Shown: one piece after another, positions 7,668 to 14,917 of the stretch
Layout: each line of letters starts with the position of its first letter
Position numbering within the stretch: position 1 is the first letter of the stretch
Assembly (NCBI GenBank): GCA_016744705.1
Contig: JADGDU010000008.1
Location: 62,001 to 126,000, forward strand
DNA length: 64,000 nt
Source: Candidatus Krumholzibacteriia bacterium
GTDB taxonomy: Bacteria; Krumholzibacteriota; Krumholzibacteriia; LZORAL124-64-63
Reading direction: 5' to 3'
Notes under the pieces: model-generated
Databases searched by the model: none
Told to the model about the DNA's origin: nothing
What the model saw: only the letters and a program-made list of their open reading frames with translations
Translations under genes and position numbers: made by a program

Positions 7668-8847
7668 GACGCATTTGACCAATACCACCACTGAACAGAC
7701 GGCATCCACTGGCTTGGGTGTGGACAGGTTGCAGGCTTTGCAATCTTTCAACACCCGTCTAGTTTGCATGAATGTGGATGAATCCTCCTACGAGGAGGTT
7801 GTCAACGGTGTGTGGAAGGTTATTGGCTGCGATTATTGTGCTTTTTTTCTTAAGGACCCCCGCAGTGGCCAACTTGTCTTGCAAGCCTCGGTGGGGTATG
7901 AGGACATTGCCCAGGGACTGAAAATTTCCTGCGACGACCCGACCAGCATCCACGCCCAGGCATTCACCGAAGAATACATGGTCTACCTTGATGATCTTTC
8001 GGGAACACCCGGAGTGAATCCCTTATGCGAAAGCATGTGCAGCAGTCTGGTTTTGCCGGTGATCTCGAATAAAGGCCCCGTGGGTGTTTTTGATTTTGGC
8101 AGCAACTCTCCCCATGCCTTCCCTCCTCTGGAGTTGGGCATGTGTAGTATGGTCGTGGACCAGATGTCCTATTCCCTGGAAAATATCCGGTTGGTGCGTG
8201 AGCTGAGTGATAGCCGGGATGCGGTGATCCGGGGCATGGCCCTGCTTTCCGAAATCCGTGATTCCCATATTGGCGGTCATTTGAATCGGATCTGCGCCAT
8301 GAGCAGGTACCTGGCCGAGCGGTTGGTGGGACGTGTGGGGTATCGTGATGTGACACCCTCGTTCATCAACACCATCGAGCGGGCAGCCGCGTTGCATGAT
8401 GTGGGCAAGGTTGGAATCCCAGACTCCGTCCTGCTGAAACCAGGCAAGCTCACCGATGAAGAATTTGATGTTATGCGCACCCACTCCACCATTGGTGGCG
8501 AATTGCTTGAAGGTCTCATCGACGATTATGGAGAGTACGCCATGATCAGCATGGGGGCTTCGGTGGCCAGGGCTCATCATGAACGTTGGGACGGCAAAGG
8601 TTACCCCAACGGAATCTCTGGAAAGAATATACCTCTAGAAGCGCGCATCGTCTCCATATGCGACGTGTACGATGCTCTGACCAGCAAACGGGTCTACAAG
8701 GATGCCTGGGGTCACGAAGAAACGTTGCAGATTCTGCGGGATGGGTCGGGTTCCCAATTTGATCCTGATTTGGTGAAAGTCTTCTTGTCTCGTCCTGATG
8801 ATCTGGTGGAAATACGCCAACGTTATCCAGACAAGGCTCTCAAATAG
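7666..8847 (+). CDS. GAF domain / HD-GYP phosphodiesterase-like signalling protein
   Basis: The protein has 393 aa. A GAF-like sensor covers about residues 25-180 ('YEEVVNGVWKVIGCDYCAFFLKDPRSGQLVLQA ... SSLVLPVISNKGPVGVFDFG'). An HD-GYP domain covers about residues 185-370: 'ALHDVGKVGIPDSVLLKPGKL', 'MRTHSTIGGELLEG', 'AHHERWDGKGYPNGISG' and 'DVYDALTSKRVYK'. HD-GYP enzymes hydrolyse cyclic di-GMP through a metal centre held by these His and Asp residues, all of which are present. It is soluble and has no receiver domain. The start codon lies inside a hairpin-forming leader, which suggests translational control. The 3' end overlaps the convergent NFACT gene by 8 bp. Confidence 0.92.
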   Translation: MTHLTNTTTEQTASTGLGVDRLQALQSFNTRLVCMNVDESSYEEVVNGVWKVIGCDYCAFFLKDPRSGQLVLQASVGYEDIAQGLKISCDDPTSIHAQAFTEEYMVYLDDLSGTPGVNPLCESMCSSLVLPVISNKGPVGVFDFGSNSPHAFPPLELGMCSMVVDQMSYSLENIRLVRELSDSRDAVIRGMALLSEIRDSHIGGHLNRICAMSRYLAERLVGRVGYRDVTPSFINTIERAAALHDVGKVGIPDSVLLKPGKLTDEEFDVMRTHSTIGGELLEGLIDDYGEYAMISMGASVARAHHERWDGKGYPNGISGKNIPLEARIVSICDVYDALTSKRVYKDAWGHEETLQILRDGSGSQFDPDLVKVFLSRPDDLVEIRQRYPDKALK

Positions 8848-10288
8848 GTTCCACTCCCGGCGCCACAGCCGGTTCGGTGAACAAACTTTTCTCCCTCAAA
8901 CAAACAGCAGATCCCACCGGAGCCTTGCGCGGTTTGCGCACGTAACGCCGTTCTGTATAAATGACCGGAACCAGCGACGAGTGGCGCGCTTTGCTGTGCA
9001 GGGCGGCCAGCCCCGCCGCTTTTTCGAGGACGGTTTTGGGGACTTGTTCGGGATGTCCTGAGGTGCGCAAAATCACATGGCTGCCTGAAACTCCCTGGGC
9101 ATGAAACCATAAATCCTGGGTGTGGCTGGCTTTGTGGGTCAGCACATCGTTTTCCTTATTGTTGCGGCCCACCCAGGCCTCCCATTTGCCATCAATGAGA
9201 TAACGACGGAAAAGCCGGGCCGGTTCTTCCGCCGTTTTGGTGCGCTGCTTGCGGGCGGTGCGGGCGGCAGGCAGGAGCGCTTCATGGGTGCTGGCCCAAA
9301 GATGCAGGGCCGATAGTTTTTCCAGGTCGTCTTTCAGCTCACCCAGGAGTTGCAGTTCGGCAATGGCCACCATCTGGGAGTGCTGCAATTCTTCACTCCG
9401 GGTCAGATTCTCGGCAATGATCTGCCGGCCGTTCTCAGCTTTGCGGGCCTTGCGAAACCAGCTTTCCATATTGGCTGAAGGAGTGATGGCTGGATTCAGC
9501 TGCACGCTCATGGGGGTTCCATCATGCAGATCAAATATTTCAGCAATATCCTGCCCCTGATTGAGGGTGTGCAGGTTCGCAGCCAAGGCCTCGGCTGTGC
9601 GCCGATATTCTTGCCCCCGATTGGCATTTTCCAAATCCTGGGACAGGTTTTTCACCAAGCGGTTGGTGGTGTTTGAAGAGCGGGAGATGGACGTGTGATG
9701 GGATGTGAAAATATCCTGGGCCAACCGTTGCTGGAAGGCAGAGAGCATTTTATCAAACAGGGTTTTAGCCCAGTCACTGGTGTCTTCGCATTGGCCCGTT
9801 TGCCAGGTGCTCTTGGGTGGAGTTTGGGTCAGCAGGCTGTGAGGAGAGGGGTGCCGGGACCACAAAATTTTGGAGTGACGGTCCAGGATCGTGGTATTGC
9901 CTCTGGCTCCGAATAACTGATGCTGCAGGGTGAGCACTTGGCCGTCTGGTGTGCGCAATTGCAGGGCCAGCACTTTGTCCTCGGGTAAGATCCCCATGTT
10001 CAAAAGGGTGGCTCCCGTGAGCAACGGCCCCAATGGGAGTCCTTTGGTTAAAGGCAGCGCCTGCCGAACAGATTCTTCCCAGGTGCCCTCCACCGCAAAA
10101 ACAAAATTGCTGCCCGGACGAGAGGAAATCACCAAACCCGGGCGCTCATCTCCCACCAGGTGAAGCCGCATCCAATCCGGTCCCACGGCCATGCGAAAAA
10201 TATCCAGCGGAATCCACATCTGCCGGAGGTGGGCCACCAAATTCTGGAGCACGGACAACTCGGTCCAGGGATGCGGTGCGTTAGCCAT
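8840..10288 (-). CDS. NFACT-family protein (RqcH/Rqc2/FbpA-like)
   Basis: The protein has 482 aa. The C-terminal NFACT-R domain is clear (about 360-455: 'RRYLIDGKWEAWVGRNNKENDVLTHKASHTQDLWFHAQGVSGSHVILR'). The N-terminal part has the NFACT-N pattern ('TGATLLNMGILPEDKVLALQL ... GARGNTTILDRHSKILWS'), with a helical and coiled-coil middle. RqcH binds obstructed 50S subunits and adds alanine tails to stalled chains. Here the family's Asp-Arg pair reads Asp104-Lys105, and the usual N-terminal 'DG' Asp is not evident. Tailing activity is therefore doubtful, although ribosome or RNA binding through NFACT-R remains likely. It follows the beta-barrel gene with a TAATG overlap. Confidence 0.85.
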   Translation of the reverse strand: MANAPHPWTELSVLQNLVAHLRQMWIPLDIFRMAVGPDWMRLHLVGDERPGLVISSRPGSNFVFAVEGTWEESVRQALPLTKGLPLGPLLTGATLLNMGILPEDKVLALQLRTPDGQVLTLQHQLFGARGNTTILDRHSKILWSRHPSPHSLLTQTPPKSTWQTGQCEDTSDWAKTLFDKMLSAFQQRLAQDIFTSHHTSISRSSNTTNRLVKNLSQDLENANRGQEYRRTAEALAANLHTLNQGQDIAEIFDLHDGTPMSVQLNPAITPSANMESWFRKARKAENGRQIIAENLTRSEELQHSQMVAIAELQLLGELKDDLEKLSALHLWASTHEALLPAARTARKQRTKTAEEPARLFRRYLIDGKWEAWVGRNNKENDVLTHKASHTQDLWFHAQGVSGSHVILRTSGHPEQVPKTVLEKAAGLAALHSKARHSSLVPVIYTERRYVRKPRKAPVGSAVCLREKSLFTEPAVAPGVEPI

Positions 10289-10758
10289 TAAAAGAACGTA
10301 TACCCGAAGGTGAGTTTGAAGCCGGGGCTATCCAGAATCCCCAATCGGATTTCACCCAAAACCTCGTCTCCATTATCCAGTCTACGGGTGGCCCCCACCA
10401 GGGCGCTGAGGCCCAGATCCAAGTTGCCCTCCAGCAAGTCGTGATCCAGGTAATTGAGGGAGAGGCTGCCACCGCCGTACAAACCGTAGGTGGTGGATGT
10501 CAATTCGGTGAACTTGTAGGCCAGGTCTCCGTTGAGCATGATGATGGTGTAGCCATTATTGAAACCCATTTCCAGATTGGGTATCAGCTCCACATTGGGA
10601 AAGAGCTCGCCCAGCTTGGCGTGGGCACCGAAGTGCATCTGGTTGATGCCATCCCAGTGGGTGTAACCCAGGCGTGGGCCAATGGGCACGTCCAAGGCCA
10701 GGCAGGACCCAGCGCTGAGGGCCAGCAGGAGCAGAGCAATGGTGAGGGTTCTGATCAT
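10288..10758 (-). CDS. Small outer-membrane beta-barrel-like protein
   Basis: The protein has 156 aa. A signal peptide (residues 1-22, 'LTIALLLLALSAGSCLA') is followed by alternating hydrophobic and polar strands ('NGYTIIMLNGDLAYKF', 'YGLYGGGSLSLNYLD', 'NLDLGLSALVGATRRLDNG', 'EVLGEIRLGIL'). It ends in the C-terminal aromatic pattern 'KLTFGYTFF', as in proteins inserted by the BAM complex. The size suggests an eight-stranded barrel. Function is unknown. It overlaps the NFACT-family gene by 1 bp, so the two share a transcript. GGAAGG precedes the ATG. Confidence 0.75.
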   Translation of the reverse strand: MIRTLTIALLLLALSAGSCLALDVPIGPRLGYTHWDGINQMHFGAHAKLGELFPNVELIPNLEMGFNNGYTIIMLNGDLAYKFTELTSTTYGLYGGGSLSLNYLDHDLLEGNLDLGLSALVGATRRLDNGDEVLGEIRLGILDSPGFKLTFGYTFF

Positions 10759-10837
10759 GGGAAAGACCTTCCGATCTGGAGGCGGCTGGGGGATTTTTTG
10801 AGATAGTAAGGCTTATTTCCTTTGTCCACAAGGCCGC

Positions 10838-11977
10838 TTACGGAGTTTGCAAGCTTTTGAAAATCCGAAAGTGAAGTGGCAGCACGCTGGTATCAACTTC
10901 ACTGTAAATGAGACCGCTGCCTGTGGCTGCCTCGTGAAAACCCGCAGCGCCGTTGTGGGTTCCCTCGGTACCGTAAAATTCCAGGGTTATTGTTGGGACA
11001 CTATCCACCCGCTGGATGGCTGCGGTTTCCAGATTCGTGACTTCAAAAACCATGGTGCCATCATAACGATCATTGGATTGCGGGGTCACAATGAGGTAGG
11101 TGGTGTCGCCTTGGACAAACAGTTCGGGGGCGCTGAAACCATCCACGGCAAAGCGGGGGCCATCGGTGGTATTGTTCAGGAATGATCCCAGGTATTGCCA
11201 GGGACCGGCGGGATGGGGCCATTTGAGGAGAATAATCTTTCCATCCTGGGAACCTGTTTCCGCCGCCAACATGGTGGCATAGAGGGCCTCGTCGGTGGCC
11301 AGGAGACCAGGCTCGGCAACGATGGCCACTCCACTCAATTCAGGGTCCAGCATATTAACAAAAACTTCAGGGGTGCCAATGGTTCCGTCATTGATAGGGT
11401 CATAGCCGGCGCCCACGAAGAGTTTGCGTTCTGGGGACCAGGGGCCTTCCGGTGAGGGCGCCGTTTTGAGGGCGAGCCAGCCGTGCATGTAGGCGGGTGA
11501 GTGGTTGATTTGCAGGTATCGCATCCAGATAAGTTTCCAGCGTTCGGCGGCGGGGGCGCCCGGGTCCAGAACCAAGGCCGGGACTTCCTGTTGCCAGGTG
11601 CCCGCGTTGTTGGGTGGGTCCAGGGGCAGGACCAGATCCAGAGCGGGGTTGAGGACGGTGCCGGTGTCCTGCCAGGTTTCGCCAGCGTCCAGGGAAGTGG
11701 CCAAGCGGGTTTGCACGGCTGTGTTCTGGGTGGGCCACATTTCTGAGTCATCGACTTCGGAGTAGCTCATCCAGAGTTTACCGGTGGCTGGGTCGTGGGC
11801 CAGGGAGGGGTCGAAGATGCCGTGGGGGCCTACACCCTGGATGATGATTTCCTGGGGTGTGGGTGATGAGGGTGGGGCTGAAGGGGTTTCTGTGTCTTCG
11901 CTGCAACCGCTGATGAAGGCAAAGGCCATGAGGGTTGCAACGAAGGGGCGAATGAGTTCTCCATGAGGTGAGTTCAT
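10838..11977 (-). CDS. Secreted lipoprotein with beta-propeller/glycosidase-like fold
   Basis: The protein has 379 aa. The N-terminus has a signal peptide ending in a lipobox ('FAFISGC', Cys about residue 25) followed by an acidic Ser/Pro-rich linker, so it is probably membrane-anchored. An Asp-box-like motif ('SLDAGETWQDTG') and repeats such as 'HGIFDPSLAHDPATGKLWMSYS' and 'EVPALVLDPG' suggest a sialidase/GH43-type propeller. I cannot identify catalytic residues with confidence. It lies 9 bp downstream of the two PPC-domain paralogs and may be the last gene of their operon. Confidence 0.7.
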   Translation of the reverse strand: MNSPHGELIRPFVATLMAFAFISGCSEDTETPSAPPSSPTPQEIIIQGVGPHGIFDPSLAHDPATGKLWMSYSEVDDSEMWPTQNTAVQTRLATSLDAGETWQDTGTVLNPALDLVLPLDPPNNAGTWQQEVPALVLDPGAPAAERWKLIWMRYLQINHSPAYMHGWLALKTAPSPEGPWSPERKLFVGAGYDPINDGTIGTPEVFVNMLDPELSGVAIVAEPGLLATDEALYATMLAAETGSQDGKIILLKWPHPAGPWQYLGSFLNNTTDGPRFAVDGFSAPELFVQGDTTYLIVTPQSNDRYDGTMVFEVTNLETAAIQRVDSVPTITLEFYGTEGTHNGAAGFHEAATGSGLIYSEVDTSVLPLHFRIFKSLQTP

Positions 11978-11986
11978 GGTTTTGTT

Positions 11987-13063
11987 TTACCTGTACAGAC
12001 TTTTGATTTGGCCGAAGCTACGTTTTTCAGTAGCACTACCAATAATTGGATCCAGACCTGTGAAGTGAGCGACGTAGTTGAACTCGTGACCCACAAATCC
12101 TGAAGGTCCGCTGTATTCGGTAGGGCCTACCCAGACCTGAATGTCCTGATAGGGGGAACCTTGAATTATCATATTAGCAGGAGTGCAAGGGCCAGCATTC
12201 ATTTGCTCGTCAACGGTGATGCCAGCAGCGCAGTCGCCACCGAGCAAGAAGCCAAACACCGGATATTCCGCGTCAAGAGTCCACTCAATAAGGCCCAATG
12301 GACCAAACCTGATGTACATCCAGTCGGTGTCACGGTTGGTGTTATCGTTGAACCAGCCGGAAACGCCACAGAGGGTTAATTCACCGATATTATCAGTCAT
12401 CTCGGTCAGATCAACGTATGGGTTGCCGAACTCAGGGCTATTGCACCCTCCGTTATAGGCATCTTCGTAGCCGTCCTGCAATGAGGGTTCACCTTCATTT
12501 AAACCACTACAGGGCAGGATGCAGGGAGCGGGAAATTCGTATTCACGGACTTCGAGAATGTAGTCTCCTGCATCTTCGCCGTAGCCATCGATAACAATGA
12601 AATATTCGGTACCGGCGGACAGGTCCGCAAATTCGATCATCGATACATAACTGCCGCAAATTTCATCGGAATAGAAGTCGTCATTGCAGGCGATTATGTT
12701 CAGATCCGCATCCATGATGTATGTCTTGGTATCATAACCGGATCCGCAAAGATCCACCGTCAACGGGAGGTCAAATTCTGGTGTGAAGCGATAGACGACA
12801 TCAGGACTGGTGGAGGTGCTGTAAGGACAGTCAGCATCATAATCATCGAAGTTATCGGAAGTATTGCCGGTGTCGCTGAAAGGAATACTATGGATGAGGA
12901 TGGCGGAAGAGATGTCTTCCCCACCCTGGCGGCCATCGGGAGTCCCGGGATTGTGACCTACATGGGTGTTGGTTTTTGTATTGCTGGGTTTGGTACCCAA
13001 ATCGAAAGCATTGGCATCACTCAGGAAAACGAGAATCAAAAAGAGTGCCGCAAGATAGCGCAT
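11987..13063 (-). CDS. Secreted PPC-domain protein with C-terminal KSLYR tag (paralog 1)
   Basis: The protein has 358 aa. The signal peptide ends 'SDANA' near residue 19. A bacterial pre-peptidase C-terminal (PPC)-like domain covers about residues 50-170 ('VDLCGSGYDTKTYIMDADLNIIACNDDFYSDEICGSYVSMIEF', 'YFIVIDGYGEDAGDYILEV'), with paired Cys. A second conserved half follows ('DGYEDAYNGGCNSPEFGNPYVDL', 'RDTDWMYI'). No protease domain is present, so it is probably an adhesive or structural exoprotein. It ends in 'SFGQIKSLYR'. The neighbour upstream is a same-length paralog 12 bp away. GGGGGA precedes the ATG. Confidence 0.8.
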   Translation of the reverse strand: MRYLAALFLILVFLSDANAFDLGTKPSNTKTNTHVGHNPGTPDGRQGGEDISSAILIHSIPFSDTGNTSDNFDDYDADCPYSTSTSPDVVYRFTPEFDLPLTVDLCGSGYDTKTYIMDADLNIIACNDDFYSDEICGSYVSMIEFADLSAGTEYFIVIDGYGEDAGDYILEVREYEFPAPCILPCSGLNEGEPSLQDGYEDAYNGGCNSPEFGNPYVDLTEMTDNIGELTLCGVSGWFNDNTNRDTDWMYIRFGPLGLIEWTLDAEYPVFGFLLGGDCAAGITVDEQMNAGPCTPANMIIQGSPYQDIQVWVGPTEYSGPSGFVGHEFNYVAHFTGLDPIIGSATEKRSFGQIKSLYR

Positions 13064-13075
13064 ATTCTCCCCCTT

Positions 13076-14152
13076 TTATCGGTACAAACTTTTGATGCTA
13101 TCCAAACTGAGGTTTTCGGTTGAGATCCAGCCATTGGCATCAAGGCCGCTGAAGAGTGCGACGTAGTCGAATTCAGGGCCTGAAAAGCCCCCAGGGCCGC
13201 TGTATTCGGTGGGGCCAACCCATACCATGATGACATCCCCAGGGTTACCCTGGATGAGCATGGTAGCAGGAGCACAAGGGCCAGCTGTGATTTGCTCGTC
13301 AACAGTGGCACCATCTGTACAGTTGCCACCCAGCAGGAAACCAAATACGGGTAGTTCAGCGTCGAGGGTCCATTCGATGAGCCCAAGTTCACCACACTGG
13401 ATATACATCCAGTCGGTGTCACGAATAGTAATGGCGCTGTACCAACCCGATTTTCCGCAGAGGTTTAACTCCCCGTTTGAATTTGAAGAATCAGTTAAAT
13501 CCAGAAAGGGATTACCAAAATCAGGGCTGTTGCAACCACCATTGTAAGCGTCTTCGTAGCCATCCACTAATGGGGGTTCACCTTCATTTATGCCGTCACA
13601 AGTGAGGACGCAGGGAGGTAGCGGAATATATTCTGAAATATTCAAAATATAGTCCCCTGAATCTTCTCCGTACCCATCGATGACGAAGTAATAGGTGAGA
13701 CCACCAAAAAGAAAGGCTTGTTCAATAAGGGAAACATATTGGCCGCAGGTTTCATCTTGATAAAAATCGTCATTGCAGAAAACCAGATTGCCGGAACCTT
13801 CATAAATATAAGTTTTAGTGTCATAACCAGAACCACAGAGGTCTACCGACAAGATGATATCTGTTGTGGGCTGGTACTTATAGACCAAGTCCGGAGCCGT
13901 TGAGGTGTCATAGGGGCAAGCCTCATCGTAGTCATTAATATGGTTGCTGGTATTTCCGGTGTCATAAAAGGGGATGGAGGGAATGGGGAACGCGGTCTCC
14001 ATATCTTCGCCGCCCTCCCGGGTGTTGGGCGTACCGGGATTTAGTCCCACATGGCTGTTGTCTTTTTCAATCCTCTGCTGGTTGCCCAGTTCAAAAGCAT
14101 AAGCACTGCCCAGGCAGGCGACGATCAAAATGAGGATAGTGAAATTGCGCAT
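13076..14152 (-). CDS. Secreted PPC-domain protein with C-terminal KSLYR tag (paralog 2)
   Basis: The protein has 358 aa, the same length as the adjacent downstream gene and collinear with it throughout. The signal peptide ends 'GSAYA'. The PPC-like domain has 'VDLCGSGYDTKTYIYEGSGN', 'CNDDFYQDETCGQYVSLIEQ' and 'YYFVIDGYGEDSGDYILNI'. The second half has 'DGYEDAYNGGCNSPDFGNPFLDL' and 'RDTDWMYIQCG', with conserved Cys and Trp. It ends in 'SLDSIKSLYR', a C-terminal tag shared with three other secreted proteins in the window. The pair is a tandem duplication that has diverged moderately. GGGGGA precedes the ATG. Function is unknown. Confidence 0.8.
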   Translation of the reverse strand: MRNFTILILIVACLGSAYAFELGNQQRIEKDNSHVGLNPGTPNTREGGEDMETAFPIPSIPFYDTGNTSNHINDYDEACPYDTSTAPDLVYKYQPTTDIILSVDLCGSGYDTKTYIYEGSGNLVFCNDDFYQDETCGQYVSLIEQAFLFGGLTYYFVIDGYGEDSGDYILNISEYIPLPPCVLTCDGINEGEPPLVDGYEDAYNGGCNSPDFGNPFLDLTDSSNSNGELNLCGKSGWYSAITIRDTDWMYIQCGELGLIEWTLDAELPVFGFLLGGNCTDGATVDEQITAGPCAPATMLIQGNPGDVIMVWVGPTEYSGPGGFSGPEFDYVALFSGLDANGWISTENLSLDSIKSLYR

Positions 14153-14324
14153 GATGGAATTCCCCCAAAAATATTGAGATGAAAATATTGTTGAAATAAG
14201 TTTATCACAAAAGGGCGTTCCTGAGGGTAAATATTTGCTTCATATTTTACGTTTCAATGGAAAAGTCCTTTTCAGTATGGTAGGATATCCACCTAACTAT
14301 TTTCCGGGGGAGGGGATTGTTTTG

Positions 14325-14888
14325 ATGAGTTTAAAAATCGTTATCCTGTTGTTTCTACTGGTCATTATTGTGCCTGGAGCCGCCTTGGCCGAGGAGATGA
14401 CATTTTTTACCATCTTTCATGTAGACAAGGATCAAACCTACAACTGTACCTTCGGTTTGCGGGAGGATGCCATTCCCGGATTTGACGGACTGGACCAACC
14501 TGCGCCGCCTGCTGCGCCGGATGAGGATCTGGATGGGTTTCTGGCCATGGTCGATCCGCCGGCCCACCTGCCCAACCGCTGGTATAGGGATTTTCGCCCC
14601 GTTGACAATCTGATCCTGGACCGGATCGAGTATTTCCCATTCAATTTGAATTCGACTCATGTGGGAGAAATTGCGTCCATTTCCGTGGCCACTGGTGCCT
14701 TCAACAGTTTGCCCTATGAAATGTGGATTCATGGTCCAGGTGGGTTCTACGAAGAAATCCCTGTCCCGGGCTCCATTAATTTTATAATCACCTCTACCCA
14801 CATGAACTTCTTCTGGGAACTTCGCCTGGATGACCAGGTGCCCAATACCGAAGAAACGCTGGCTGGGATCAAAGCTCTGTATCGCTGA
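14325..14888 (+). CDS. Small secreted protein with C-terminal KALYR tag
   Basis: The protein has 187 aa. I place the start at the ATG at 14325 because it follows a GGGGGAGGGGA site and gives a clean signal peptide ('MSLKIVILLFLLVIIVPGAALA'). The open frame extends upstream to a TTG without a ribosome-binding site. The mature protein is acidic and Pro-rich ('DQPAPPAAPDEDLDG'), then beta-rich. I recognise no family. It ends 'ETLAGIKALYR', the same tag as the PPC paralogs transcribed divergently from here. It lies 29 bp upstream of the large exoprotein and may be co-transcribed with it. Confidence 0.72.
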   Translation: MSLKIVILLFLLVIIVPGAALAEEMTFFTIFHVDKDQTYNCTFGLREDAIPGFDGLDQPAPPAAPDEDLDGFLAMVDPPAHLPNRWYRDFRPVDNLILDRIEYFPFNLNSTHVGEIASISVATGAFNSLPYEMWIHGPGGFYEEIPVPGSINFIITSTHMNFFWELRLDDQVPNTEETLAGIKALYR

Positions 14889-14917
14889 AATTCATTTTTT
14901 TTCTGGGGGATTGCATC

